A stretch of 64,000 bases of DNA from Spirochaetota bacterium. GTDB lineage: Bacteria > Spirochaetota > UBA4802 > UBA5550. Location of the stretch: assembly GCA_017999915.1 (NCBI GenBank), contig JAGNKX010000009.1, positions 62,001-126,000 on the forward strand, in the 5' to 3' direction. Each line of letters begins with the position of its first letter. Positions within the stretch are counted from its first letter, which is position 1. Under the pieces are notes generated by a model, which was not told the origin of the DNA, did no database searches, and worked only from the letters and a program-made list of their open reading frames with translations. This document shows, in pieces, positions 50,170 through 57,864 of this stretch. The position numbers were made by a program, and so were the translations under genes.

Positions 50170-50779
50170 TTATTCCATAGACGAATTCATCCATCAAAAT
50201 TAAGTTCTTCTTTACCGCCCTCAGGGTCGCCCGGAAATCCTGGTCAGACCCCAGCGTCGGATTTTTAATGGCCGCCACAGGGCCCTTAGACGCTTTTCCT
50301 GCCTTTACATCATACCCATTGAAACTATCCAGCGAAAGCCCGATAAACTGACTATAAAAAGCCGGACTTCTCAGGGACGCGGCCTCCTTGTTTGTCAGCT
50401 TCTGAAAATAAAGGGACTTGATGACACCTTTCAGGTCCAGGGAGAGGAATACCTGGATCCCGCCATACTGCCCCTTCTGGTTCACACCATGGATATAGCC
50501 GATTTTTTCCTTGCCCCGGTATATCTCATAAAGTGTATAGGGCACGTCGATGGTCTCATAGAGTCCATGGAAGGTGTCCCCCAGCCTCTTCTCGATGCGC
50601 TGCAGCATCGGCTTCCCGCCCCTCCGATCAATTGAGATGTAAAGGGTTTTAAAACCTGTGGAGCCGGGGAAAAGGCGTTTGACATCCCGGTCAGGGTCAT
50701 TGAGATCGCATCCCACAGCCGCATAGAGCCGCGGGGCGGATAAGATTAACATTATGGAAAAAATGATTATTTTTTTCAT
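50165..50779 (-). CDS. FMN-binding-domain-type secreted protein
   Basis: This 204-residue protein is read from MKKIIIFSIMLILS, with AGGAG upstream and a signal peptide ending LYA. The mature part begins AVGCDLNDPDRDVKRLFPG and contains a RnfG/NosR-like FMN-binding fold (GGIQVFLSLDLKGVIKSLYF, then SPAFYSQFIGLSLDSF). The usual S-G-A-T FMN-linkage motif is not visible (NPTLGSDQDF instead), so covalent FMN is not assured. It is between the barrel gene and the ABC transporter genes. A role in envelope redox or cofactor handling is inferred. Confidence 0.65.
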   Translation of the reverse strand: MKKIIIFSIMLILSAPRLYAAVGCDLNDPDRDVKRLFPGSTGFKTLYISIDRRGGKPMLQRIEKRLGDTFHGLYETIDVPYTLYEIYRGKEKIGYIHGVNQKGQYGGIQVFLSLDLKGVIKSLYFQKLTNKEAASLRSPAFYSQFIGLSLDSFNGYDVKAGKASKGPVAAIKNPTLGSDQDFRATLRAVKKNLILMDEFVYGIR

Positions 50780-50799
50780 GATCCAGACTCCTATATTGA

Positions 50800-50937
50800 G
50801 ATAGTTATCGGATTTTTTCCCGATTGTTATCGGCGCCTTGCCCATACACCCGTTTGGACGGATAGTTATCGCTTATCTATCCAATTGTTATCGGTGCCTG
50901 GCTGATAGTTATCGTTACTTAGCCGATAGTTATCGGC
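50800..50937. repeat. Array of six direct GATAGTTATCG repeats
   Basis: Copies at 50800, 50819 (TTGTTATCGG variant), 50859, 50881 (TTGTTATCGG variant), 50901 and 50922 all point the same way, at about 20-40 bp intervals. The array fills the spacer between the barrel gene and the FMN-type gene. The barrel stop codon follows the last copy directly. Confidence 0.8.
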
Positions 50938-50938
50938 G

Positions 50939-51928
50939 TTAAACCCTCCAGTAAAAATATAACTGCCCCACGACCTTATGATCATTAGCATGATAATCAT
51001 ATTCATACATTGTCCTTACCGTAAGATACTCCGTAATAATGTAAGATATGCTTCCGAATGCCTGGTAATTATTTTCATGGCCCATGCGCCAGTACACAGG
51101 CTGAACCTCAATCTTTAGCCTGTCTTCCTCCAATAGATTGATTCCCAGCCTGAATAGGGCCGCAGCCGCAAATTTTCCATCCTTCTTCCCGGCCAAACAG
51201 TCGAGACGGAACTCCAGGTTATTCCAGAGCTGGGCATAATCAATGCCGCCCATTCCAAAATCATGGAGGGTGCGGGAGATAATGTTGATACCCATTGTAT
51301 CAAGGATGCGGCCGTACCCGCCGGAAAACCCGACGGTATAATTATCGCGTGAAAGTATTCCCACGCCAATACGGGCCGACGCTAGATAGCTCCCTTTAAA
51401 GTAAGGCGGCATGCCGGAGCCCGTGGTGGCGGATACGCTCAGATCGCCGAAATCGAACTGCCGGTACAGGCCGCCACCCCAGTCCCGGTCAAAGCCGAAT
51501 CCCTCCATGGCCAGGGTCGGCAGGAGAAGCCCGTGACTGTCGAAATACGATGAGAGCCCAAGGGCCGGCCTGTCATGGCCTATCCAGAGGTCGAAGACCG
51601 GCGTTTTGAACTTCAAATAGGCGTTGTATAGCTGCGGTTCAATGTAGCCATCCATGCTGCGGGTCCGGTCAAAGGACGCACGCATCTGCACCGCCAGGGT
51701 GGCGATATCGCCGGTGTCGCCGGAAAACTTTTGCACATAGTCAAAACCGACGCTCGGCTTCTGCATAGAGTCCTGCTGGTGAATGGAATAGAATATCTCC
51801 TTTTTTTCGGATGAGGAATACCCCGCAATACCCTGTGCTTCGAGATAAAAGAGAGAGCTCGATGCCATCAGTGGCGTTACGGTTAACAGCGCCATGGCCG
51901 ACGCCGCTATCAGGACATCTCTAAACAT
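50939..51928 (-). CDS. Outer-membrane barrel protein of the envelope cluster
   Basis: This 329-residue protein has a signal peptide (about 1-22, ending LMA). Strand-like segments alternate through the length (PQLYNAYLKFKTPVFDLWIGH, YTVGFSGGYGRILDT, YLTVRTMYEYDYHAND) and the end is LYFYWRV. It is likely a porin-like barrel. Its ATG overlaps the YtkA-like gene by 8 bp, so the two are translationally coupled. The substrate may be the same as the downstream ABC/FMN proteins. Confidence 0.7.
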   Translation of the reverse strand: MFRDVLIAASAMALLTVTPLMASSSLFYLEAQGIAGYSSSEKKEIFYSIHQQDSMQKPSVGFDYVQKFSGDTGDIATLAVQMRASFDRTRSMDGYIEPQLYNAYLKFKTPVFDLWIGHDRPALGLSSYFDSHGLLLPTLAMEGFGFDRDWGGGLYRQFDFGDLSVSATTGSGMPPYFKGSYLASARIGVGILSRDNYTVGFSGGYGRILDTMGINIISRTLHDFGMGGIDYAQLWNNLEFRLDCLAGKKDGKFAAAALFRLGINLLEEDRLKIEVQPVYWRMGHENNYQAFGSISYIITEYLTVRTMYEYDYHANDHKVVGQLYFYWRV

Positions 51929-52373
51929 CGAAGTTTATAACTCCGTAAAAAATGACTTTATTATCCTTCATAAACTTCACCTTAATTGCCCAATCTCCGG
52001 GCATGACGATATTGACCGGCATCAGGTAATCCCCTTTTTTGTTGAGCTTGAATAATAGGTCCCCTGAATCATGGGCTCCCTTCATGGAAGGCATGCCGGA
52101 ATCACCGGAAATCTTCAATGATGTAACTTTATCGCCTTTTTTATTAAAGACCTGGATCTTGACTATTACCATTCCCATTGATGGTTTTTTATCAAAATCA
52201 TAGGTGACAACAAGGTCTTTACCGATGACTGTTTTGTGCCCGGTATCACCCAGTGAAACAAAGTGTTCCCGTGGATTCTTCCCTGGTTCTCTATGGCCCT
52301 CATGGCGCCCATAAGAATATACATTTAAAAGAAACATGAAACATGATAGTGTAATAATCGTATACTTTATCAT
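51921..52373 (-). CDS. YtkA/FixH-like periplasmic protein
   Basis: This 150-residue protein follows GAGGTGG. It has a signal peptide (about 1-20) and a His-rich stretch after it (GRHEGHREPG). The fold is a FixH/YtkA-type Ig-like domain (VVTYDFDKKPSMGMVIVKIQ, then MPGDWAIKVKFMKDNK). Members are linked to copper or cytochrome oxidase assembly. It is the first gene of the envelope cluster and overlaps the barrel gene by 8 bp. Confidence 0.7.
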   Translation of the reverse strand: MIKYTIITLSCFMFLLNVYSYGRHEGHREPGKNPREHFVSLGDTGHKTVIGKDLVVTYDFDKKPSMGMVIVKIQVFNKKGDKVTSLKISGDSGMPSMKGAHDSGDLLFKLNKKGDYLMPVNIVMPGDWAIKVKFMKDNKVIFYGVINFDV

Positions 52374-52481
52374 TTATTCCACCTCTTATGATATAGTAAG
52401 ATATTAAAAAAATTCTTAATGTTTCAAATAATATAACTATTTTTGTGATATTTAATGCATAAAACAAAAAAAAGTGGAAAG

Positions 52482-52505
52482 AAAGCCGTCATGATTGACG
52501 GCTTT
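52482..52505 (-). terminator. Intrinsic terminator after the Cys-rich repeat gene
   Basis: AAAGCCGTCA/TGACGGCTTT is a perfect 10-bp stem with a 4-nt loop. On the minus strand it is followed by a pyrimidine-rich run ending in eight T. It separates the Cys-rich gene from the YtkA-barrel cluster. Confidence 0.75.
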
Positions 52506-52530
52506 AATACTCAGATGGAAGTGACAACAA

Positions 52531-52926
52531 TCAGTTTTTCTTAAAAAACGCCTTGCACGGCTCCGCCAGCTCGGCTTCATGGCTCTTCAGGCATGCCACG
52601 ATCCTTCCCTTGCCGCGGGGTATGCCCTTGCAGAATTTTTTAGCATCGTCATTGCAGGATTTCTGGAAATCCTTCCCCTTCTCCCGAGCCTGACCCATCC
52701 GATCTTTGCACGGCTGGGAGATATTGGCCTCGTTGCTCTTCAGGCAGGCCCATATGCGGCCGCCGCCTGGCTTGATCCCCTTGCAGAACTTGTCGACATC
52801 GGCCCTGCAGACGCCCTTCCCCTTGGCCGGTGCCACTTCCTGGTCCTGGTCCTGGGACAGGCCAATGACTGACACAAAGAACAATACCGCGATTACCGAG
52901 AATGAACAGAAAAGAATCTTTTTCAT
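52531..52926 (-). CDS. Secreted protein with two cysteine-rich FGFR-type repeats
   Basis: This 131-residue protein has a signal peptide (about 1-25). Two copies of the Cys_rich_FGFR repeat follow: CRADVDKFCKGIKPGGGRIWACL ... SQPCKDRM and CNDDAKKFCKGIPRGKGRIVACL ... AEPCKAFF, each with four Cys. The repeat is also found in eukaryotic Golgi proteins and many bacterial secreted proteins. Function in bacteria is unknown; metal binding or redox roles are possible. Confidence 0.8.
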   Translation of the reverse strand: MKKILFCSFSVIAVLFFVSVIGLSQDQDQEVAPAKGKGVCRADVDKFCKGIKPGGGRIWACLKSNEANISQPCKDRMGQAREKGKDFQKSCNDDAKKFCKGIPRGKGRIVACLKSHEAELAEPCKAFFKKN

Positions 52927-52993
52927 TATCCATACCTCCGTACATTGTTATATCTTTGCCCCGCGCGTCGTGGTCCGCGCCGGGCGCGGGACG

Positions 52994-53455
52994 CTAGTAA
53001 TTATGGACCCTGGAAATCAGGAAGGTCCAGGAATTCATGTCCACTTTCCCCTTGCATCTCAGTTTCTGGATAAGGATCGATTTTGGCTGGACCGCCATCC
53101 GCACGCTGCACTCTTCGGCTCCGCATTCGCGCGGCTGAATATACATGTTAAACAGACAGAGAGCTCCTTCCACGGTTTTCTTTATGTCATTCCCGTTCTC
53201 GACGGATATCTCGAAATTCCAGTAGAGCTTCTCCTCTGCGTAGAGCTTTTTCACGGTGATAGCAACATTATCCTTCCTATATGACCGCTCCTCCTCGAAG
53301 TCGTTCAATTTCTTATTCCCGAAATCGGACTTCTCGGAGGAATCCTTTGCTCCGTTACGACCTGGGCGGGATTGGCCCCCATGTGAGTCGACATGCGTAC
53401 CGGCCAATAAAATCAGGATCAGCAATGCGAGGAACGCCGCGGCGGTTCTGTTCAT
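52994..53455 (-). CDS. Secreted protein, unknown function
   Basis: This 153-residue protein is read from MNRTAAAFLALLIL, with a signal peptide ending THVDSHG. The mature region is beta-rich with three Cys (GALCLFNMYIQPRECGAEEC) and many charged residues. It lies 17 bp after the membrane protein gene on the same strand. No family is recognised. Confidence 0.55.
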   Translation of the reverse strand: MNRTAAAFLALLILILLAGTHVDSHGGQSRPGRNGAKDSSEKSDFGNKKLNDFEEERSYRKDNVAITVKKLYAEEKLYWNFEISVENGNDIKKTVEGALCLFNMYIQPRECGAEECSVRMAVQPKSILIQKLRCKGKVDMNSWTFLISRVHNY

Positions 53456-53472
53456 TGTTCTATCCGTAAATA

Positions 53473-54258
53473 TCATGACAGGATATAACCGCCATTCCTG
53501 TTTTTCAAGAATAGTATCGTTATATTAAACAGCACCATTGCGATTATATAGGTCATCGATATGGCGGCGTAGTATTTATCCAAGGGATTATTGAACGCCA
53601 CATAGCCGACAAGAATGTCCGACGCAATAAAGAAGGATGCCGCAGCGGCAGGAGCCACCCTGAACAGGAGAGGCCTACCGGCCACAGCCAGGGCGGCGTA
53701 GGTCATCACTGCCATCGCGCTTAGCACAAGCATATAGGGCACCACCACAAGGGATTGAAGGCCGTTATAAATCACCTCGCAGAAGATAGCCACTGGCACA
53801 AGGAAAGCTATCAGGATGACCGTGCGATAATAACCTCTTGATTCACCGATATTAAAGTCACGCAAATCCAGAGGCACAATGCCAGAGAACGTATAGATCA
53901 GCAATATCTGCATTATAAAGTAGAGAATCATGCCGGCGATAAAATTGTAGAGGATTGTTATCGCCGCCCCAAAGCCAATGGTCATTGCAGCTGGCATACC
54001 GTTAATGAAACGCAGAGGATTCAGCGATCTTCCGCCAGGGACAGATCCAAGCACGGCCAACCGGTACTCTTCAACATCGACATGACTGCGGATGTAAAAT
54101 GAGGTCGCCACCATCAGGGCGTTTGCCGCCCAATCTATGGCCATGATGGGGCTTCCGGTGCAATACCGGACCGTTTCATGTATGACAACCAGTATTAATG
54201 TTATCACGCTTGATACAAAGGCAACCAGTGCCGTACGGCCATACTTTTGCCCTTCCAC
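53473..54258 (-). CDS. Polytopic membrane protein, possible YhhN/lysoplasmalogenase family
   Basis: This 261-residue protein starts at GTG and has GAGGAGGGA upstream. It has about eight membrane helices. GRPLLFRVAPAAAASFFIASD resembles the YhhN signature (GALLF...SD), and the helix count fits. YhhN enzymes cleave lyso-plasmalogens. The match is partial, so this is a candidate only. A repeat-like GATTGTTATCG (53953) lies in the gene. Confidence 0.45.
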   Translation of the reverse strand: MEGQKYGRTALVAFVSSVITLILVVIHETVRYCTGSPIMAIDWAANALMVATSFYIRSHVDVEEYRLAVLGSVPGGRSLNPLRFINGMPAAMTIGFGAAITILYNFIAGMILYFIMQILLIYTFSGIVPLDLRDFNIGESRGYYRTVILIAFLVPVAIFCEVIYNGLQSLVVVPYMLVLSAMAVMTYAALAVAGRPLLFRVAPAAAASFFIASDILVGYVAFNNPLDKYYAAISMTYIIAMVLFNITILFLKNRNGGYILS

Positions 54259-54373
54259 GATCCCTCCTCTCTATTTCAGAAGCTGCGCTTGAACGCACCA
54301 TGCCTTGAAAAAAAATATAATAAGACCTCTGTAAAATAATTAGTTGTCTTACAACGGTTTTTACAAGCCTTTT

Positions 54374-54527
54374 TTGCTCTGACACCAGGGAATATCCTAT
54401 GCTGATTCTTAAAGCACTGCCGATAACTATCCAGATTTACTGAACAATAGAGCTTTAAAAGACGGTTTTTAGTAAATGAGATTGATCCCATATTACCCTG
54501 ACACCCTATAATACCGATAGCTATCGG
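54374..54527. repeat. Repeats and companion motifs in the 5' spacer of msrBA
   Basis: TTGCTCTGACACC (from 54374), CCGATAACTATCC (54420-54432) and CCCTGACACCCTATA followed by the fully palindromic CCGATAGCTATCGG (54514-54527) occur here. Spacer 54259-54632 otherwise holds no gene; the region is AT-rich. Confidence 0.7.
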
Positions 54528-54632
54528 CCCTCATAAAAATTTTACCTGTATAAATCCTTTTTTAGTATCCTTTACAAAATTTTAACACCATATTACTATA
54601 ATTTTAATATTTTAGAATATAATGGAGGCCTG

Positions 54633-55655
54633 ATGCTTCGATCAATATATACCATAACACTATTGGCACTATTAGCAGGATTGCCAATTTTCTTAAATTG
54701 TAATAAAGAAGGATATTCAGCCATGAATAATAAAAATGACCTTAAAAAGAAACTTACACAGCAGCAATACCATGTAACCCAGGAATGCGGCACGGAGCCC
54801 CCATTCCATAATGAATACTGGAATAACCATCGCCCTGGCATCTATGTGGACATTGTTTCAGGAGAGCCGCTGTTCAGCTCCCTGGATAAATTCGACTCCG
54901 GCACCGGGTGGCCGAGCTTCACCAGGCCCCTGGTCAAGGATAATGTCAAAATGAAGATAGACTCGAGCCATTTCATGGTGAGGACAGAAGTGCGGAGCAA
55001 AAACGGAGATTCCCACCTGGGCCATGTCTTTGAAGACGGACCCGCTCCAACGGGACTGCGCTATTGCATGAACTCCGCCGCCCTCAGGTTCATCGCCGTG
55101 GAAGACCTTGAAAAGGAAGGCTACGGTGAATACGCAAAGCTCTTTAATAAAGAAGCGGCATCTGGAAAGAAAACCGAGCTGGCCACCTTCGCCGCAGGAT
55201 GCTTCTGGGGCGTCGAGCATATCTTTAAGAAGGTGAAGGGAGTGGTGAAGACCACTGTGGGATACGCCGGCGGATCAATGGAGCATCCCGGTTACTATGA
55301 TGTCGCGTCGGGCGAAACCGGCCATGCCGAGGCGGTCCTCGTGGAATTCGATCCTGCCGTGGTGACCTACGAAGAGCTCCTTGATTATTTCTGGCGTCTC
55401 CATGATCCGACGCAGCTCAACCGCCAGGGGCCCGATATCGGCACGCAGTACCGCTCGGCGATCTTTTTCCATAACGAGGAGCAGAAAAAAGCGGCGGAAA
55501 AATCGAGGGATAAGTTCGACCGCTCCGGCGTTTTCAGGAAAAAGACCGTTACCCAGATCGTGCCGGCGGGAAAATTTTTCGATGCGGAAGAGTACCACCA
55601 GGATTATTTCGGCAAGAATCCCGGTAGATCTTGCCATATCCTCAGGGACAGGTGA
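54633..55655 (+). CDS. msrBA: Secreted bifunctional methionine sulfoxide reductase (MsrB-MsrA order)
   Basis: This 340-residue lipoprotein (lipobox FLNC) repairs oxidised methionine. MsrB (about 38-165) has the catalytic Cys in [12 protein letters not shown] and the substrate region [10 protein letters not shown]; the zinc Cys pairs seen in many MsrBs are absent. MsrA follows, with [26 protein letters not shown] and the recycling region GRSCHIL near the end. B before A is the less common order. A periplasmic enzyme protects envelope proteins. Confidence 0.93.
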   Translation: MLRSIYTITLLALLAGLPIFLNCNKEGYSAMNNKNDLKKKLTQQQYHVTQECGTEPPFHNEYWNNHRPGIYVDIVSGEPLFSSLDKFDSGTGWPSFTRPLVKDNVKMKIDSSHFMVRTEVRSKNGDSHLGHVFEDGPAPTGLRYCMNSAALRFIAVEDLEKEGYGEYAKLFNKEAASGKKTELATFAAGCFWGVEHIFKKVKGVVKTTVGYAGGSMEHPGYYDVASGETGHAEAVLVEFDPAVVTYEELLDYFWRLHDPTQLNRQGPDIGTQYRSAIFFHNEEQKKAAEKSRDKFDRSGVFRKKTVTQIVPAGKFFDAEEYHQDYFGKNPGRSCHILRDR

Positions 55656-55662
55656 CAATCAA

Positions 55663-55833
55663 TCCGATAGTTATCGGGAATTTTATGATAAAGGGGAATG
55701 CTCACACCGATAGTTATCGGTAAACACTCGTTAAGAATATAGATATCGATATTTCCGGGTATCAGAGTAAAACCCACCCCGACAGTTATCGGAGAAACAG
55801 TGGTCAGGGCAATCATCAGTGCGATAGTTATCG
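55663..55833. repeat. Four repeats downstream of msrBA
   Basis: CCGATAGTTATCGGG (55663-55677), ACCGATAGTTATCGGTAAAC (from 55706), CGACAGTTATCGG (variant, 55779) and GCGATAGTTATCG (55820-55833) all point the same way. GGGTATCAGAGT (55757) and GGTCAGGGC (55802) look like decayed companion motifs. Confidence 0.75.
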
Positions 55834-55835
55834 TC

Positions 55836-56300
55836 TCATCCCCCACGAAAAAAGCGGCTGGCAATAAAACCGAGGAGCATCAACACAATGATAATGATAA
55901 AGAGAATATACAAAGCCGGGAACCTGGCCTGCCGTACGGCATCATCAGGCTGAAACCGTTCCCGGTCCACCTTCCCGGTCTTCATTGTGGCCATGCAATT
56001 CCAGCAATAATCGAAACGGTCGCATACCAGTTCGCCGCAGTTCCTGCATGTGGCGAGCTTGATATGATCCAGGTCAATGGATGAAGCCCCGGCAAGGACC
56101 GCCGATGCCATACCAGATTTCCCCTCCGGGACCCATACTTGCGCTTCCGCGTCCCTGGCGGCGACCATGCCGAAGAGGGGGTTCATCTCCTGGTTCTCTA
56201 TGACCGCTTCGATGCCATTATTCTCAAAGAGAAACTTGACCGTGTGAGCTTCGGCTATATTGAGGGTTGAATAGATTTTTACATACCCGTTCTTTTTCAT
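55836..56300 (-). CDS. DUF2007-type signal-transducing protein with zinc ribbon and membrane helix
   Basis: This 154-residue protein is read from MKKNGYVKIYSTLN (AAGG upstream). The first half is DUF2007-like (AEAHTVKFLFENNGIEAVIENQEMNP, then AQVWVPEG). A zinc ribbon follows (CRNCGELVCDRFDYCWNC), then a C-terminal membrane helix (ALYILFIIIIVLMLLGFI). DUF2007 is a small predicted signalling or regulatory domain. It is convergent with msrBA. Function is unknown. Confidence 0.7.
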   Translation of the reverse strand: MKKNGYVKIYSTLNIAEAHTVKFLFENNGIEAVIENQEMNPLFGMVAARDAEAQVWVPEGKSGMASAVLAGASSIDLDHIKLATCRNCGELVCDRFDYCWNCMATMKTGKVDRERFQPDDAVRQARFPALYILFIIIIVLMLLGFIASRFFRGG

Positions 56301-56526
56301 GGCCACCGCCTTATGTCAGGCTGAAGGATATCCGGCACCAACAATAAATAGTTGCATTATTAATATACATAAATGTAAAATGTATTCAAACAATTATAAG
56401 CTTAATTATGAAATTGAGCCTCGACCTTGACCGCATTTTTTTATCCGGCGGGCGAATAATCAAAAAAAATGCTTTAAACCCGGAGAACGGTCTGTATAGT
56501 TGGCTCCCAAGAAAATATAAACCTCC

Positions 56527-57744
56527 ATGCCGAGCAATACCATGAAAAAGAACCAGAACAAGCGCCTGTACGGAAAAAGCCTGATACGGAAAAAATCGCC
56601 GGAGATTCTGCAGCGGATCCTGGTGTTCTGCATCCTTGTCTTCCCGATCATGGCCGCCGGGGTCAACATCACCTGCCTGATGCAGCCACGGAACATTTCA
56701 GTGGATCCATACTGGAACGACGTGGCCCGTTACCTGGCCGGCATGGAAGTGCGCGAGAAGAGCGTGCTCTATCCCAAAACGACCGAATCCCGGTACCTCG
56801 ACCACCGCCGCTTCATGGACGGTCTCTGGGCGAAGATCCAGAAGGAAACCATCGATATCATCGTTCCCTGGCGCGACAGGAACGTGCCCACGGTCCACAG
56901 CCGCGCCACCGCCTTCTATCCCCTCAGCGGGGCCGATTTCATAAACCTGCACACGCTCTTCCCCGACTCGCGGCGCTATCTCATGATCGCCCTGGAGCCG
57001 GAAGGAGACGCCGCCGTGCTCAGGGACCACCGGTCGCGGCGGTTAATAGACGGCCTGGGGCCGGTGGAGAGGAGCATTTACCTCTATGGCGTCAACAACT
57101 ACTTCCAGTCGAAGGTCATGTCCCAGGAGATGACGAACAAGCTCCTCCCGGGCACGGTCCCGGCGCTCCTGATCTTCATGGCCCGCATGGGCCTCGTGAT
57201 CACCAGTGTCGACAACATCTATATCGGCGAAACAGGCGACCTCGTTGTCATTCCCGGCGCTCCAGTCAAAAAGGAGAAAGATACAATTTACGGCATTCAC
57301 ATCGGATTTACCGGGCGGGACGGGACTTCGCGGGAGCTGGTGTACCTGTCGATGAAGATCGGCCCACGGTCCGTGAACCCTTCAACGCCGGAGGGAAAAT
57401 ACCTGGGGCGCATGAGCGGTATTAAGACCATGATGAAATCAGCCGTCTACCTGCTCCATCACCGCCCCTTCGACGGCGTTCGCGATTTTATCCTGAAAAG
57501 AAGCGTCGTCATGGTACAGGATGATTCCGGCATACCCTACCGCTTTTTCACCGAAGGCTGGAAGGTCTCCCTCTACGGCAAATACCGCCCCGCCATGGCG
57601 CTGAAATACTGCATGCCCGTTTCCCAGCCTGATCTGAAGGAGCGTTACAGCGAAGGAGCTGAACCACTTCCCTTCAATTTCGGGTACGGCATCCTCTTCG
57701 GCCGGGGACAGTCCAACATGATGGTGGCGAAGAAGAAGATTTAG
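56527..57744 (+). CDS. Membrane-anchored protein of unknown function
   Basis: This 405-residue protein has a basic N terminus (KKNQNKRLYGKSLIRKK) and one membrane helix at about 32-51. The large C-terminal region is probably periplasmic. It has a beta-rich, partly repeating pattern with ATAFYPLSGADFINLHTLFP and a KIGPRSVNPSTPEG segment. No motif is recognised. There is no strong ribosome site at either possible start (56527 or 56542). Confidence 0.55.
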   Translation: MPSNTMKKNQNKRLYGKSLIRKKSPEILQRILVFCILVFPIMAAGVNITCLMQPRNISVDPYWNDVARYLAGMEVREKSVLYPKTTESRYLDHRRFMDGLWAKIQKETIDIIVPWRDRNVPTVHSRATAFYPLSGADFINLHTLFPDSRRYLMIALEPEGDAAVLRDHRSRRLIDGLGPVERSIYLYGVNNYFQSKVMSQEMTNKLLPGTVPALLIFMARMGLVITSVDNIYIGETGDLVVIPGAPVKKEKDTIYGIHIGFTGRDGTSRELVYLSMKIGPRSVNPSTPEGKYLGRMSGIKTMMKSAVYLLHHRPFDGVRDFILKRSVVMVQDDSGIPYRFFTEGWKVSLYGKYRPAMALKYCMPVSQPDLKERYSEGAEPLPFNFGYGILFGRGQSNMMVAKKKI

Positions 57745-57864
57745 CCGGCCGGGGACGCTCCCTACGGAGACCCCACATCATGGCCGGGCTCCCATATAAA
57801 TGAAGCATGTCACCGGCTGATCATCAGCCGCTTCCTCTCCAATCATATCCCTCGGAGGTCTGTG

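Noticed and set aside
50800-50937. The six-copy repeat array looks at first like a CRISPR array.
   Set aside because: The repeats are too short (about 11-14 bp), the spacing is irregular and no cas gene is nearby.
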